Positions 19,601 through 26,353 of a stretch of 26,361 nt of DNA are shown here, in pieces; the stretch's first letter is position 1, and every line of letters begins with the position of its first letter. Source of the DNA: a virus. The stretch spans positions 1-26,361 of the IMG/VR virus record IMGVR_UViG_3300005466_000063; one strand, written 5' to 3'. The notes under the pieces are model-generated. The model did not search any database and was not told the DNA's origin. It saw only the letters and a list, made by a program, of their open reading frames with translations. The translations under genes and the position numbers were made by a program.

Positions 19601-19741
19601 ATTCTTTATCTGATTTACATTCTGTTCAAATAGAGAATTGGCTTTAGATGCATACCCCTGTAATTCCTGTAAATTCGGAGATAGATATGGCATCTCCAGT
19701 TCTTTGGGCAGATTATTCGCAAATGGCAATATAGCTGACAT
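16670..19741 (-). CDS. Virion/cargo-type protein, 1023 aa, helical and Gln-rich
   Basis: A large soluble protein with no signal peptide and no evident membrane segment or enzyme motif. The first 450 residues are rich in Gln, Lys, Glu and Ala and look helical, with a likely coiled coil around residues 404-447 (EKETELKLKDAEVRLKGAEL). The C-terminal third has more Gly, Pro and beta-forming residues. Size, composition and place directly before the giant polymerase gene match the large 'cargo' structural proteins of crAss-like phages, which are packed in the particle and ejected. This is inference, since I see no diagnostic domain. Its stop shares one base with the start of the giant gene (TAATG), which suggests coupled translation and perhaps matched amounts. 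The start at 19741 lies just after the 90-nt gap; the leader is AT-rich with no Shine-Dalgarno sequence. A tail-tube or ring component is an alternative. Confidence 0.7.
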   Translation of the reverse strand: MSAILPFANNLPKELEMPYLSPNLQELQGYASKANSLFEQNVNQIKNDYSAVINAPVTNTENQEAKQKYIKIFQDGVKKLSQSDTTMPQHVLQAENLLSPFWSDEDMLHDMAITKDATSKIQQAQADANSKEEKIRNSYNPWSAARQKYVLEDLKNARRGDGSIANVERADYIPISDYQAYVDEQDKSSGFKGISKQRINGPELITEVNGVGAMPQLKTRYDAMLGSKFQGQFSQQGYVMHRQELDQLAQQHPEIPRSQIAQQLAANKYNDIKSYYDRKLENFGHNVWTTFQMPIAALYELKQKQGGKLTDEQQRNLNNLEVGYKKEDGTYVPGQQQYLEQLSQLSTEREQFMNANPNEKINDIVKNPENYYSKLVRQETIDKLAATQASAYSYSIGVNEVWDKVANHREKETELKLKDAEVRLKGAELSETRQRDLWHHQDTQAGIAEKYYEAGIIIDPKTGEQRKVDPTTGATVSSTQLTGQQVTDQQNINFSNVLNSQKAALLTVASDAGYGRNGTANRLADIKDKDGKQLISDNDVLQFKTAMGRLYNAENYTDAKFTMKPQEIEAFHRVRKTLENYLGHPVPNTYDAVNRAKNEYLTNEYKRRSTDLKIPMIENDPYAQAYTQTKIEEDALNGYIGKVQEEKTALKHLTLSDRNEHKILLNDAGTAVAGVADVAQISPIIEATDSRTGERKIITPQEYAAAYLGGNMEHPTENTIKLNSRVYNVDKVNGRPNQQTHYDQFGNAVGAPGGEYESMKAIHNLMDRYGSYSQRNQLNRTLQNKVASYMPSVRDHTGKTGMDISYGFGNAKNPGNGEKIIAEAINPANHTNIRFQGESEDMSIEDQRKLQVMAGSYESTRKNLGQPIYSTVSATGQDVVRIPVDWLDAKGNTISKVVEIPLSPHVTGEVLSGIPKSSGLYTYGRLLKGEIIQNDSNDEHMGFKSVVVPDNADHPTSVTVKCQHLEVQKDGSEVWVSDAPINIPMGGNGWNPDMIMNAVSQRRNKDISALASQRVIHNTQNLK

Positions 19742-19763
19742 AATGATACAATTTACACATTAA

Positions 19764-19779
19764 TTGTGGTATAACACAA
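19764..19779 (-). repeat. Inverted repeat, 5-bp stem with 6-nt loop
   Basis: TTGTG and CACAA flank a 6-nt loop, about 22 nt upstream of the start codon of the 1023-residue gene. The stem is short and could be chance in AT-rich DNA, but it sits in the only real gap of the window. Confidence 0.35.
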
Positions 19780-19795
19780 CAAATGTTTAATTAGC

Positions 19796-19813
19796 TACCA
19801 ACAAAACTTGGTA
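19796..19813 (-). repeat. Inverted repeat, 6-bp stem with 6-nt loop
   Basis: TACCAA and TTGGTA flank a loop (CAAAAC on the plus strand). No T-run follows on the transcribed strand, so it does not look like a normal intrinsic terminator. Confidence 0.5.
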
Positions 19814-19831
19814 TGTGTATAATTTCAAGTA

Positions 19832-21622
19832 TTATGGAGTTCCTGTTATTTTCACTTTAGATTTCTTATTACTCATGCCTCCATACTTTCTGTATGCTGG
19901 TGGTACACCTGATTCATCCTCATAGCCTGTCTTGGTGGATGACTTCAATCTACCCTGTGCATCATATTGTGCTCTTTCTCTGTCACCTACATGATGTTTC
20001 ACATATACTGCAGCCATTTCATCAGATAGCCCTTTTGATTTAGCTTCTTTCCACAGATTACTCCATACTTCAGCGTCTCCACCAGGACCACCTGCTGGGC
20101 CTTTAGCTCCTATTATGCTCAGTATCTTTTGTTTCTGTGCTTCTGTCTTATTTACTGGCATGCCTCTGCTATCAAATCCATAGTACGGATTCATTTTATC
20201 AGCCCATGCATAGTTACGTTTTCTTGCCTCATCCTCATATTGACCTTTCAGGTACTCATTCATCATAGCTGAGTGTGCTCCATATCTGTCCTTGAGTGCA
20301 TTTGCTGTCTCTTCGTTATACTCCTTGTTATAATCCTGCTGTTGTTGGAATGCTCTATTGTATTCCTGTGCAGCCTGTTGGTTAGCCTGATTAGCTATCT
20401 GGGCATTTTGATTGGCATATTGGCCTTCTACATTTGCTATCTGGCTTCCAGCTACACCAGATGCAGCAATTGCATTTGCCCTACCTATTGGACCATTTCC
20501 CGACATAGCTGCATTTTGTGATGCCATATTTGCCTGTTCAGTTATAGCTGCTTTAGCCCTGGTAGGGTCCATGAATACTGTATTTGGTACTGCATAGTTA
20601 GCTATCTGCCTGATTGGTGTATAGTTTGGATAGCTACCTGCTTTGAGTGCCAGTATGTAGTTCCTCATCTGGTCTGGGTTCAGTTGCACATTTGGTATAT
20701 TGAATTGCTTTCTATTACCCGATTGATTATTATCCATAGTAGTAACACTATTATCACCTGGATTCTCTACAGGTATGGGGAACTGACTGATATCATATGG
20801 CATGTCAGGTACATCTGCTAATGTATTATCTACAGGGAACTGCATATCCGGTTGTTGATATTGATAGTGATTTGACCTCTTTGCTGTAACTGATTGTCCA
20901 GGCAGCACATTATTATCAGTCAGAGAGCCACCAGTTTGATACATTCCCATTTCAGGTACAGATTTATCACCTAATCCTTTTCTCTCTTTCATTGCCTCCT
21001 GGTTTGCAGCTAACATATTCAACTTATTTACATAATTTGTATACATTAACTTCGCAGTCTTTTTATCTAACTCATCAGCATCTGGATTATCTAGTACTGC
21101 TTTGAACTTCTGCAAATCGTATTTCTTTGCCAACTTAGCAGGTGTAGCTGGTTTTGTACCACCACCAAATTGTGCCAGTACATCTTTATCTTTTATTCGT
21201 AGATTAGCTGTGTCACTAAACACGAATGAATTAGAGGGAGCTGCAATGTCCTTGCCACCTTGCTTATGACTTGGACCATTCACATTCATGAGTACAGGCA
21301 TACCATCTCCATTGAAATCGCCCATTATCTGTTCCTGTTTTTCAGCATTGATTGTTGCATCTTCAGGATCAGCTTCTGGCAGATTCTTTCCAACAGCACT
21401 AAATGGATTAACCTCATACTCATTGGCTTTATCATTACTTTTCAGCCATCCCCATGAGGTATCCAGATAGCGATTTGAGCCATATACACCAGTACCATTT
21501 GCACCTGGTTTCTGTCCACCATATTCCATCTTTGGTGTATCCAAATCCTGGAATGGGTTTATCTTTGGTAGTTCTGGTTTCTGTTTTGGTGTTCCAACTA
21601 TTTTTATACGCGTAGTGCTCAT
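19832..21622 (-). CDS. Virion/cargo-type protein, 596 aa, with YGG motifs and a Gln/Asn-rich core
   Basis: No enzyme motif is visible. Seen: N-terminal TRIKIVGTP and KMEYGG (residues 31-36); a conserved-looking block at about 115-215 beginning GPSHKQGG and containing SFVFSDTANLRIKD and TPAKLAKKYDL; MYQTGG near 228; a Pro/Asn-rich stretch; a Gln/Asn/Ala-rich helix-prone stretch at about 395-446; and a C-terminus with KYGG followed by KVKITGTP, which echoes the N-terminal end. The 'SFxFSDT' block is one I associate with large structural genes of Bacteroidota phages, including crAss-like ones. The likely role is an internal virion protein packed next to the polymerase. The gene starts 10 nt after the inserted endonuclease gene, from an AT-rich leader with no Shine-Dalgarno sequence. 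Function within the particle cannot be told from sequence. Confidence 0.7.
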   Translation of the reverse strand: MSTTRIKIVGTPKQKPELPKINPFQDLDTPKMEYGGQKPGANGTGVYGSNRYLDTSWGWLKSNDKANEYEVNPFSAVGKNLPEADPEDATINAEKQEQIMGDFNGDGMPVLMNVNGPSHKQGGKDIAAPSNSFVFSDTANLRIKDKDVLAQFGGGTKPATPAKLAKKYDLQKFKAVLDNPDADELDKKTAKLMYTNYVNKLNMLAANQEAMKERKGLGDKSVPEMGMYQTGGSLTDNNVLPGQSVTAKRSNHYQYQQPDMQFPVDNTLADVPDMPYDISQFPIPVENPGDNSVTTMDNNQSGNRKQFNIPNVQLNPDQMRNYILALKAGSYPNYTPIRQIANYAVPNTVFMDPTRAKAAITEQANMASQNAAMSGNGPIGRANAIAASGVAGSQIANVEGQYANQNAQIANQANQQAAQEYNRAFQQQQDYNKEYNEETANALKDRYGAHSAMMNEYLKGQYEDEARKRNYAWADKMNPYYGFDSRGMPVNKTEAQKQKILSIIGAKGPAGGPGGDAEVWSNLWKEAKSKGLSDEMAAVYVKHHVGDRERAQYDAQGRLKSSTKTGYEDESGVPPAYRKYGGMSNKKSKVKITGTP

Positions 21623-21632
21623 AATTATTTAT

Positions 21633-22535
21633 TTATATTATTGATAGTTCTCTTTCTTTCCTTATCTTCCACTCTCTTCTCTTTCTTTCATTATATTTCT
21701 CTTTGCTTTCTTCTTTGCTCATTTCTACTTTTAATTTCCATCCTATCTTTATTTCATTTATTTTGTGTATATCAATTTCGTATACCCAATACTTTCCACA
21801 ACATTTACATTTATTTTTTATAGATTGTGTTATTGCTGCTCCTCCTTTATCCCCTTTTCCAAAATGTCTCAACCCTTCCATAGCAGATTTGAATACTTGA
21901 TACAGTGTACCGTCTGGATTATAGCAATATATCTTTTTGTGTCTATTACCATCTTTGCTTTTTTGAATTACTATTTTTCTTTTATCTATGCATTGCTGTA
22001 TAAACTCTTCACTCATTGTAGAGAACTTCCAGAACTTCTTATACGATGTTCTTTTTTTACTTATTGCTTTACTTATGTTATTTGACCATAATTTTGGTTT
22101 ATTGTTTCCGCTGAAATGTTTTATTGCATTCTCCATGCTTTCAAATGTCATATAAAATGTGCCATCCAGATTATAACAATCTACATTTTTCCCATTCTTA
22201 TCTTTATCCTCCTGTGTATATACATAACCTCTAACTCCTTCGCCGCCATTAGTCAAATTTAATCCATTTCCTTTATACTTAGAGTAGTTAGTTTTATATA
22301 AATAGATATAGTGTATTTCCAAATTATTCAAATTTTCACCTTCAATCTCTATAGATTCTATAATTTCAAACTTGTGATTCTCCCATCCATGCTTTAATAG
22401 CGAGTTATGGAGCATAGTTTGATTTTTAGTTCTATCTCTTCTATATTGACTTTTTCTTCTTTCAATATCATCAGTTTGCCCAATATAGATTCTGCCAGAC
22501 GGACTTGTAATTTTATATATGTATCCTATTTTCAT
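21633..22535 (-). CDS. GIY-YIG homing endonuclease, free-standing, with two C-terminal DNA-binding-like repeats
   Basis: The N-terminus has the GIY-YIG core: G4-Y-I-Y7, then Y17-I-G19, followed by Arg26/Arg27, a helix with Glu (LEIHYIYLY) and NLTNGGEG. The C-terminal half holds two related units, KNVDCYNLDGTFYMTFES and KKIYCYNPDGTLYQVFKS, each followed by a short helix with a Phe-rich end; these resemble NUMOD1/IENR1 modules that help bind the target DNA. Such enzymes cut a phage genome lacking the insertion so that repair copies the gene in. It sits between two virion-type genes and overlaps the upstream one by 4 nt (ATGA), so it is read from the phage message. Its base and codon use (very AT-rich, Lys/Arg/Ile-rich, few CTG codons) differs from its neighbours, which supports recent acquisition. 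Confidence 0.9.
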   Translation of the reverse strand: MKIGYIYKITSPSGRIYIGQTDDIERRKSQYRRDRTKNQTMLHNSLLKHGWENHKFEIIESIEIEGENLNNLEIHYIYLYKTNYSKYKGNGLNLTNGGEGVRGYVYTQEDKDKNGKNVDCYNLDGTFYMTFESMENAIKHFSGNNKPKLWSNNISKAISKKRTSYKKFWKFSTMSEEFIQQCIDKRKIVIQKSKDGNRHKKIYCYNPDGTLYQVFKSAMEGLRHFGKGDKGGAAITQSIKNKCKCCGKYWVYEIDIHKINEIKIGWKLKVEMSKEESKEKYNERKRREWKIRKERELSII

Positions 22536-23971
22536 AGCTTCTGTATCTTATAACCTTTTCTTATTAAATCATTTATAGATTTTTCATCAAGTTCTAATAC
22601 TTGCCCCTTTTGATAACTGTTTGTATTTCCTCCATATTCTGCATAATTTATGTTAGGGGATTGAGAGAAATTATTTGGCATATTAGGTCCATAGCCATGG
22701 CCTCCCTGATTTACATATCTGGGCTGGTTACTACTCATACCCATTTCACGATTATACCCCTGTGCATTTCTCTGTTCTCTCCTATCCTCGAAGTAGCTGG
22801 CAGTTGCCAATCCTGCACCTAACAGATTGCCCAATTGCTGACCATATGGATATTTCTTTTGCTGCACCTGTGGCTTATTTGCATTATTACTACCTGGCCC
22901 ATTATCTGTATTTCCTGTGTTTGGATCATATGCATCTGTACTACCTGCCCCATAGTTGATGTTCTGGTTAGACTGTTTATCTGTCATTCCCGCTGTCCAT
23001 GGAGCTGATTGCTGTGCTCCTACACTTGTATCTGTGTTAGCAATATCAGGTGCAGATTGTGCTGGTGCCATTGCTCCACCAGTTACAGGGTCTGTTGTCA
23101 GATCATCTTCCTGTGGTCCACCTAATTGATATTGCCTCAATGGGTGAAATGGATTTGTCGGACCTCCATACTCATGATGCCACTTGGCAGCATTCTGAGC
23201 AAATATTGCACGTTTCCTTGTTACAGGATTACTGCTATGTGTTAGTTCTTCTGTGCTCTTTCCAGTCTTTGCTTTAGTTGCATTAAATTTCCCTTTATTT
23301 TTTGGATTGATATGTATACCTCCATGTTTATAGTGTGGCACTTCCTGCATCTGTTTATCGCTATACATTCTAACAGAACCTCCATCCAGCATTTCAGGTG
23401 TCATTGATGGATAGTCTGTATAGCCACCGTATTTAAATGGATTATCTGAATCATGCAATTCATCACCTTCCTCCTGTACTATATCTTCAGCTATCTGGTT
23501 TTCATATGCTGGTGCAAATTGTTTTGGTCTTGTAGTTCCATATTTAGCATAACTGTTATTATCAGGTTCTGCTAGTACTACATCACCGCCATTCTTGTAA
23601 TACACACCATTTTGATATGTTCCACTACCTTTTGATTTAACCATTTTTGTACCATCGAAATGATATCCTGGTTTATTGGTAAATCCACCATTACCAAACT
23701 CTTTACCTATAGCTGGCTCACCATTATATTCATCTCCAGGTATGAATGTCCTGGTAGCTTTCTGATTCATTATCTGTGGTAGCTCTGCAGGTGTCATAGC
23801 TGGCATACTGAATGGTATAACACCACCCATTTGCATATGACCTTGTTTCATAGCAGGTATAGCATCTGGGAATGCTTTCTGGAAATGTTCAGCAGTAGGG
23901 TATTTCTGATAGAACTCATCTATATTTTTCGCACCTGCCAATGTTACAAATGGGTGTGTTGTCTTTTTCAT
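22532..23971 (-). CDS. Virion-type protein, 479 aa, with many Gly-Gly motifs
   Basis: The protein opens with HPFVTLAGAKNIDEFYQKYP and QMGG (residues 47-50). Gly-Gly motifs follow throughout: YKNGG, FKYGG, LDGG, YKHGG, HEYGG, NQGG and AEYGG. A block at about 216-270 (GIHINPKNKGKF, TGKSTEELTHSS, RAIFAQNAAKWHHEYGG) resembles a recurring module in structural proteins of Bacteroidota tailed phages as I remember them. The middle is rich in Asn, Gln, Pro and Thr and probably flexible. The C-terminus (ELDEKSINDLIRKGYKI) looks complete, so the downstream endonuclease has not split this gene. No catalytic motif, signal peptide or membrane segment is seen. It starts 13 nt after the 99-residue gene. A virion or ejected-cargo role is inferred from motif sharing and position. 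Confidence 0.7.
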   Translation of the reverse strand: MKKTTHPFVTLAGAKNIDEFYQKYPTAEHFQKAFPDAIPAMKQGHMQMGGVIPFSMPAMTPAELPQIMNQKATRTFIPGDEYNGEPAIGKEFGNGGFTNKPGYHFDGTKMVKSKGSGTYQNGVYYKNGGDVVLAEPDNNSYAKYGTTRPKQFAPAYENQIAEDIVQEEGDELHDSDNPFKYGGYTDYPSMTPEMLDGGSVRMYSDKQMQEVPHYKHGGIHINPKNKGKFNATKAKTGKSTEELTHSSNPVTRKRAIFAQNAAKWHHEYGGPTNPFHPLRQYQLGGPQEDDLTTDPVTGGAMAPAQSAPDIANTDTSVGAQQSAPWTAGMTDKQSNQNINYGAGSTDAYDPNTGNTDNGPGSNNANKPQVQQKKYPYGQQLGNLLGAGLATASYFEDRREQRNAQGYNREMGMSSNQPRYVNQGGHGYGPNMPNNFSQSPNINYAEYGGNTNSYQKGQVLELDEKSINDLIRKGYKIQKL

Positions 23972-23984
23972 ATCACGAAGTTAA

Positions 23985-24284
23985 TTAATAGTTTTGTAAC
24001 CAATCATTCTTTATTTTCTGCTCATGTACTGTACCTGTGAATACATCTCTATCATTATTACCTTTCAGTATTTTAGATTTGCCCATTGAGTCAGTTACCT
24101 TTACAGGATATCCATTATCTAATCCTCGGAACTCCCTACTGCCTGTACCTGGAAATGACATGGCGCTATACATCTGATCATTTAATCCTCGGTATTGTTC
24201 TTCAGGTGTAATTGCTACTTTACCACCTGTTTGATATTTTCCATAACTTGGTACATCATATTGTTCCAGCCATCCTTTTTTCAT
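23985..24284 (-). CDS. Small virion-type protein, 99 aa, GWLEQY...KYQTGG
   Basis: I chose ATG at 24284, 2 nt past the tail-fibre stop. AGGA lies upstream at 24297-24300, one of the few Shine-Dalgarno-like sequences in the window. A longer frame from 24356 would overlap the fibre gene by 70 nt. The N-terminus MKKGWLEQYDVPSYGKYQTGG carries the same aromatic...Gly-Gly motif as the 479- and 596-residue proteins, and GWL(D/E)xY starts are something I associate with structural or lysis-related proteins of Bacteroidota phages. The rest (ITPEEQYRGLNDQMYSAM, then a charged C-terminus) shows no enzyme domain. Function unknown; a minor virion component or a partner of the following gene is likely. Confidence 0.65.
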   Translation of the reverse strand: MKKGWLEQYDVPSYGKYQTGGKVAITPEEQYRGLNDQMYSAMSFPGTGSREFRGLDNGYPVKVTDSMGKSKILKGNNDRDVFTGTVHEQKIKNDWLQNY

Positions 24285-24286
24285 AA

Positions 24287-25477
24287 TTAGTATATTTCCT
24301 GTCCTGATATATATGTGATTACACTTGTTCCTGTAGTTGATTGAACCATTCTGCACAATGCATTTGCAGGTACCATAGCTATAATTGTACCTGTTTGTAC
24401 ATTAACCAAATTTAATGCTATTGCTAAAGTTACGGTATTTGAATTGGATACAGTACCTATTGTTGTCCAGCTACTGCCAGCATTTGTTGAATATTGTAAT
24501 GTCAGACTACCAGATGCATTACTACCTATGGTTGCAGTACACGATATCTGTATTGTGTATATCAGTGTTGCCTGTACACTTGCAGATGGTGTAAACGTTG
24601 TACTATTTATTGGTCTGGTAACTGTATGTATAGATGGATTAACAGCTATAGCAGGTACTGTAATTAATCCTGTTAAATTATTATATGACGATGTAGTACC
24701 TGTAGTTAATGACAGTGATGATAATGTTATATAATTGTTTGGATTGGTATTGGAATAGCCGTTGAGTCCAGATAGTGTATAATTCGGTATATTGAGTATG
24801 GGAGAACTGAATGTGGCAGCACCTGAATTACCAGATGTTGTAATAGATATTGCTGCCTGTTTGGAATTGAATGTATTCCAGGTACCTGATGTCAGATATC
24901 CACTATTGGCAGCAGATGCCTCTATCATAGATATTGTACCTGAGGTATATGATATTGGTGGTGTAGCAGATACAAATCCTGATGTAATATAACCAGCAGG
25001 GTTACTATTCAGATAATAACTACTTGGGTCATATGTTATAGAGCTACCTGATGTTTTGACGAACCCTATACCAGATAGCGCATTCTGTTTGGCATTCCAG
25101 AGAGCAGATGAACTAATTCGTGAATCAGGCAATGTACCTGACCATGTTATATGATGTGTAGTACCTGATGATAGAACTGCAACATTACTGTCATTCACAA
25201 ATGTCTGGACACTATCAACTAGTCCGTTCAACGATAATATAGCAGATGTCAGACTACCTGAGTCTGGCAAACAGTGCCACTCAGTACCTGTATAGAATAT
25301 ATATTGACCAACTATACAATATACATCACCACTGCCAAAGTTAAAATGACATGTAAATATAACTGGAGATACTGGATTGTAGGTCACTCTATACAAATCA
25401 CCACTAGTACCAATACCATTAATCAGGTATGGACTATTTGTAGTTATATTCCATTCACCTTTATATGATAGTGTCAT
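24287..25477 (-). CDS. Tail fibre-like protein, 396 aa
   Basis: A Ser/Thr/Gly/Asn-rich, beta-forming protein without a signal peptide. The N-terminal 75 residues (YKGEWNITTNSPYLINGIG, then GDVYCIVGQYIFYTGTEW) resemble short beta modules at the head of phage fibres. The middle holds fibre-type units such as LPDSRISSSALWNAKQNALS, YYLNSNPAGYITSGFV and SGYLTSGTWNTFNSKQAAIS. The last 110 residues (from PINSTTFTPSASVQATLIYT to YISGQEIY) look like a compact beta-sandwich tip, similar to C-terminal domains seen on fibres of other phages. It would take part in host recognition at the tail or collar. The leader is AT-rich; 36 nt separate it from the upstream endonuclease gene. No chaperone gene or lectin motif is recognisable here. 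Confidence 0.75.
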   Translation of the reverse strand: MTLSYKGEWNITTNSPYLINGIGTSGDLYRVTYNPVSPVIFTCHFNFGSGDVYCIVGQYIFYTGTEWHCLPDSGSLTSAILSLNGLVDSVQTFVNDSNVAVLSSGTTHHITWSGTLPDSRISSSALWNAKQNALSGIGFVKTSGSSITYDPSSYYLNSNPAGYITSGFVSATPPISYTSGTISMIEASAANSGYLTSGTWNTFNSKQAAISITTSGNSGAATFSSPILNIPNYTLSGLNGYSNTNPNNYITLSSLSLTTGTTSSYNNLTGLITVPAIAVNPSIHTVTRPINSTTFTPSASVQATLIYTIQISCTATIGSNASGSLTLQYSTNAGSSWTTIGTVSNSNTVTLAIALNLVNVQTGTIIAMVPANALCRMVQSTTGTSVITYISGQEIY

Positions 25478-25513
25478 CGCGGACTTATTTTAATATTTGT
25501 TCTAACTGATAAT

Positions 25514-26353
25514 TTATATACTGTAACTCCATTTATATTTTCCACACCTTCCTCCTCTCTTACAAGCACTTGAGATAGCAGCATTAGAACTTCCTAATTC
25601 TCTTGATGCTTCTGTAGCACTTGACCATTCTTTTATATAATCACCTTCCATACTCAATTGTATAACTTTTCTTCTATTACCAAATGTACCATCTTTATGT
25701 CTTTGTTTTGCTTGCTCTGAGTGTATTTTCTTTGTTTCTGCTGATGCTTTTTTACCAGACATTGTCCATGTTTTATCTCTTTCATATCTTATCTTAGCAG
25801 CCTCTTTTAATTTTACCTTAGTTTCCTCTGTTGGACTTTTCCCTTTTCTCGCTTCACTCATTCTCTTTTTATGTTCTTCTGATCTTATCCAATCTCCTCC
25901 TCCTTTTGGATAATCTTCTCTATATTTCTTCATCGTATCTTTCATTCTATCTGCGTATTTTAATCTTTCTTCTATTGAATAATTTTTCTTTCTCCCTTTT
26001 AGTTTTTCTGACATTTTCCTACGAGATTCCTCTGTCATATTTGCAGCACTACCCGTTTTTCCACCTTTAGTTAAATTTAGTCCATAGCCCCTATTAATGA
26101 AATAAAAACTATTAAAAAAAGATATGAAATATATCTCTGCTTTATCTATATTTATAACACTGCAATCAAATTTTAGAATAACATCAAATTTGTGATTAAT
26201 CCATCCATAATTTTGAATAGATTCATATATTCTTTTTTGACTTGGTGTACAACCTCTTTCATAATCCTTTTGTCTTTTTGTTATATTTCCAGTCTGGCCT
26301 ATATAAATTTGACCATTTGGATTTGTTATTTTATAAATATATCCTAATTTCAT
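25514..26353 (-). CDS. GIY-YIG homing endonuclease, NUMOD3-type linker
   Basis: The core is clear: G4-Y-I-Y7, Y17-I-G19, Arg27, then a helix with Glu (KAEIYFISFF) and GLNLTKGG. Next come several NUMOD3-like segments rich in Lys, Glu and Ser (MTEESRRKMSEKLKG, RSEEHKKRMSEARKGKSPT, SAETKKIHSEQAKQRHKDG), and a C-terminal NUMOD1/IENR1-like module (VIQLSMEGDYIKEW, SATEASRELGSSNAAISSAC). The first 20 residues are close to those of the other endonuclease in this window, but the C-terminal DNA-binding parts differ, so the two probably cut different sites. The gene is complete: its ATG lies 8 nt inside the right edge. Very AT-rich, Lys/Arg-rich composition suggests it is a recent insertion ahead of the tail-fibre gene. 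No intron or intein border is visible, so it appears free-standing. Confidence 0.9.
   Translation of the reverse strand: MKLGYIYKITNPNGQIYIGQTGNITKRQKDYERGCTPSQKRIYESIQNYGWINHKFDVILKFDCSVINIDKAEIYFISFFNSFYFINRGYGLNLTKGGKTGSAANMTEESRRKMSEKLKGRKKNYSIEERLKYADRMKDTMKKYREDYPKGGGDWIRSEEHKKRMSEARKGKSPTEETKVKLKEAAKIRYERDKTWTMSGKKASAETKKIHSEQAKQRHKDGTFGNRRKVIQLSMEGDYIKEWSSATEASRELGSSNAAISSACKRGGRCGKYKWSYSI

Larger units (their letters stand above)
19742..19831 (-). promoter_or_regulatory. Only sizeable non-coding gap (90 nt), candidate regulatory leader
   Basis: This AT-rich gap separates the 596-residue and 1023-residue genes, whereas all other junctions are overlaps or at most 36 nt. It holds two small perfect inverted repeats (19764-19779 and 19796-19813) and ends in an AT-rich leader without a Shine-Dalgarno sequence. 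A promoter, RNA-processing site or weak terminator for the downstream polymerase genes is plausible. I see no convincing Bacteroidota promoter (a -7 TAnnTTTG with proper -33 spacing); the nearest match, AACATTTG on the minus strand, is imperfect. Confidence 0.4.

Noticed and set aside
19796-19813. Intrinsic terminator
   Set aside because: The stem is only 6 bp, AT-rich, and no T-run follows on the transcribed strand.
21633-23971. Possibility that the endonuclease splits one virion gene in two, or sits in an intron
   Set aside because: The upstream protein has a natural-looking C-terminus and the downstream protein a natural-looking N-terminus; no intron or intein borders are seen.
23985-24356. 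Longer 123-codon version of the small virion gene
   Set aside because: It would overlap the fibre C-terminus by 70 nt; the internal ATG at 24284 follows the fibre stop and an AGGA, and begins with the recognisable MKKGWLEQY.
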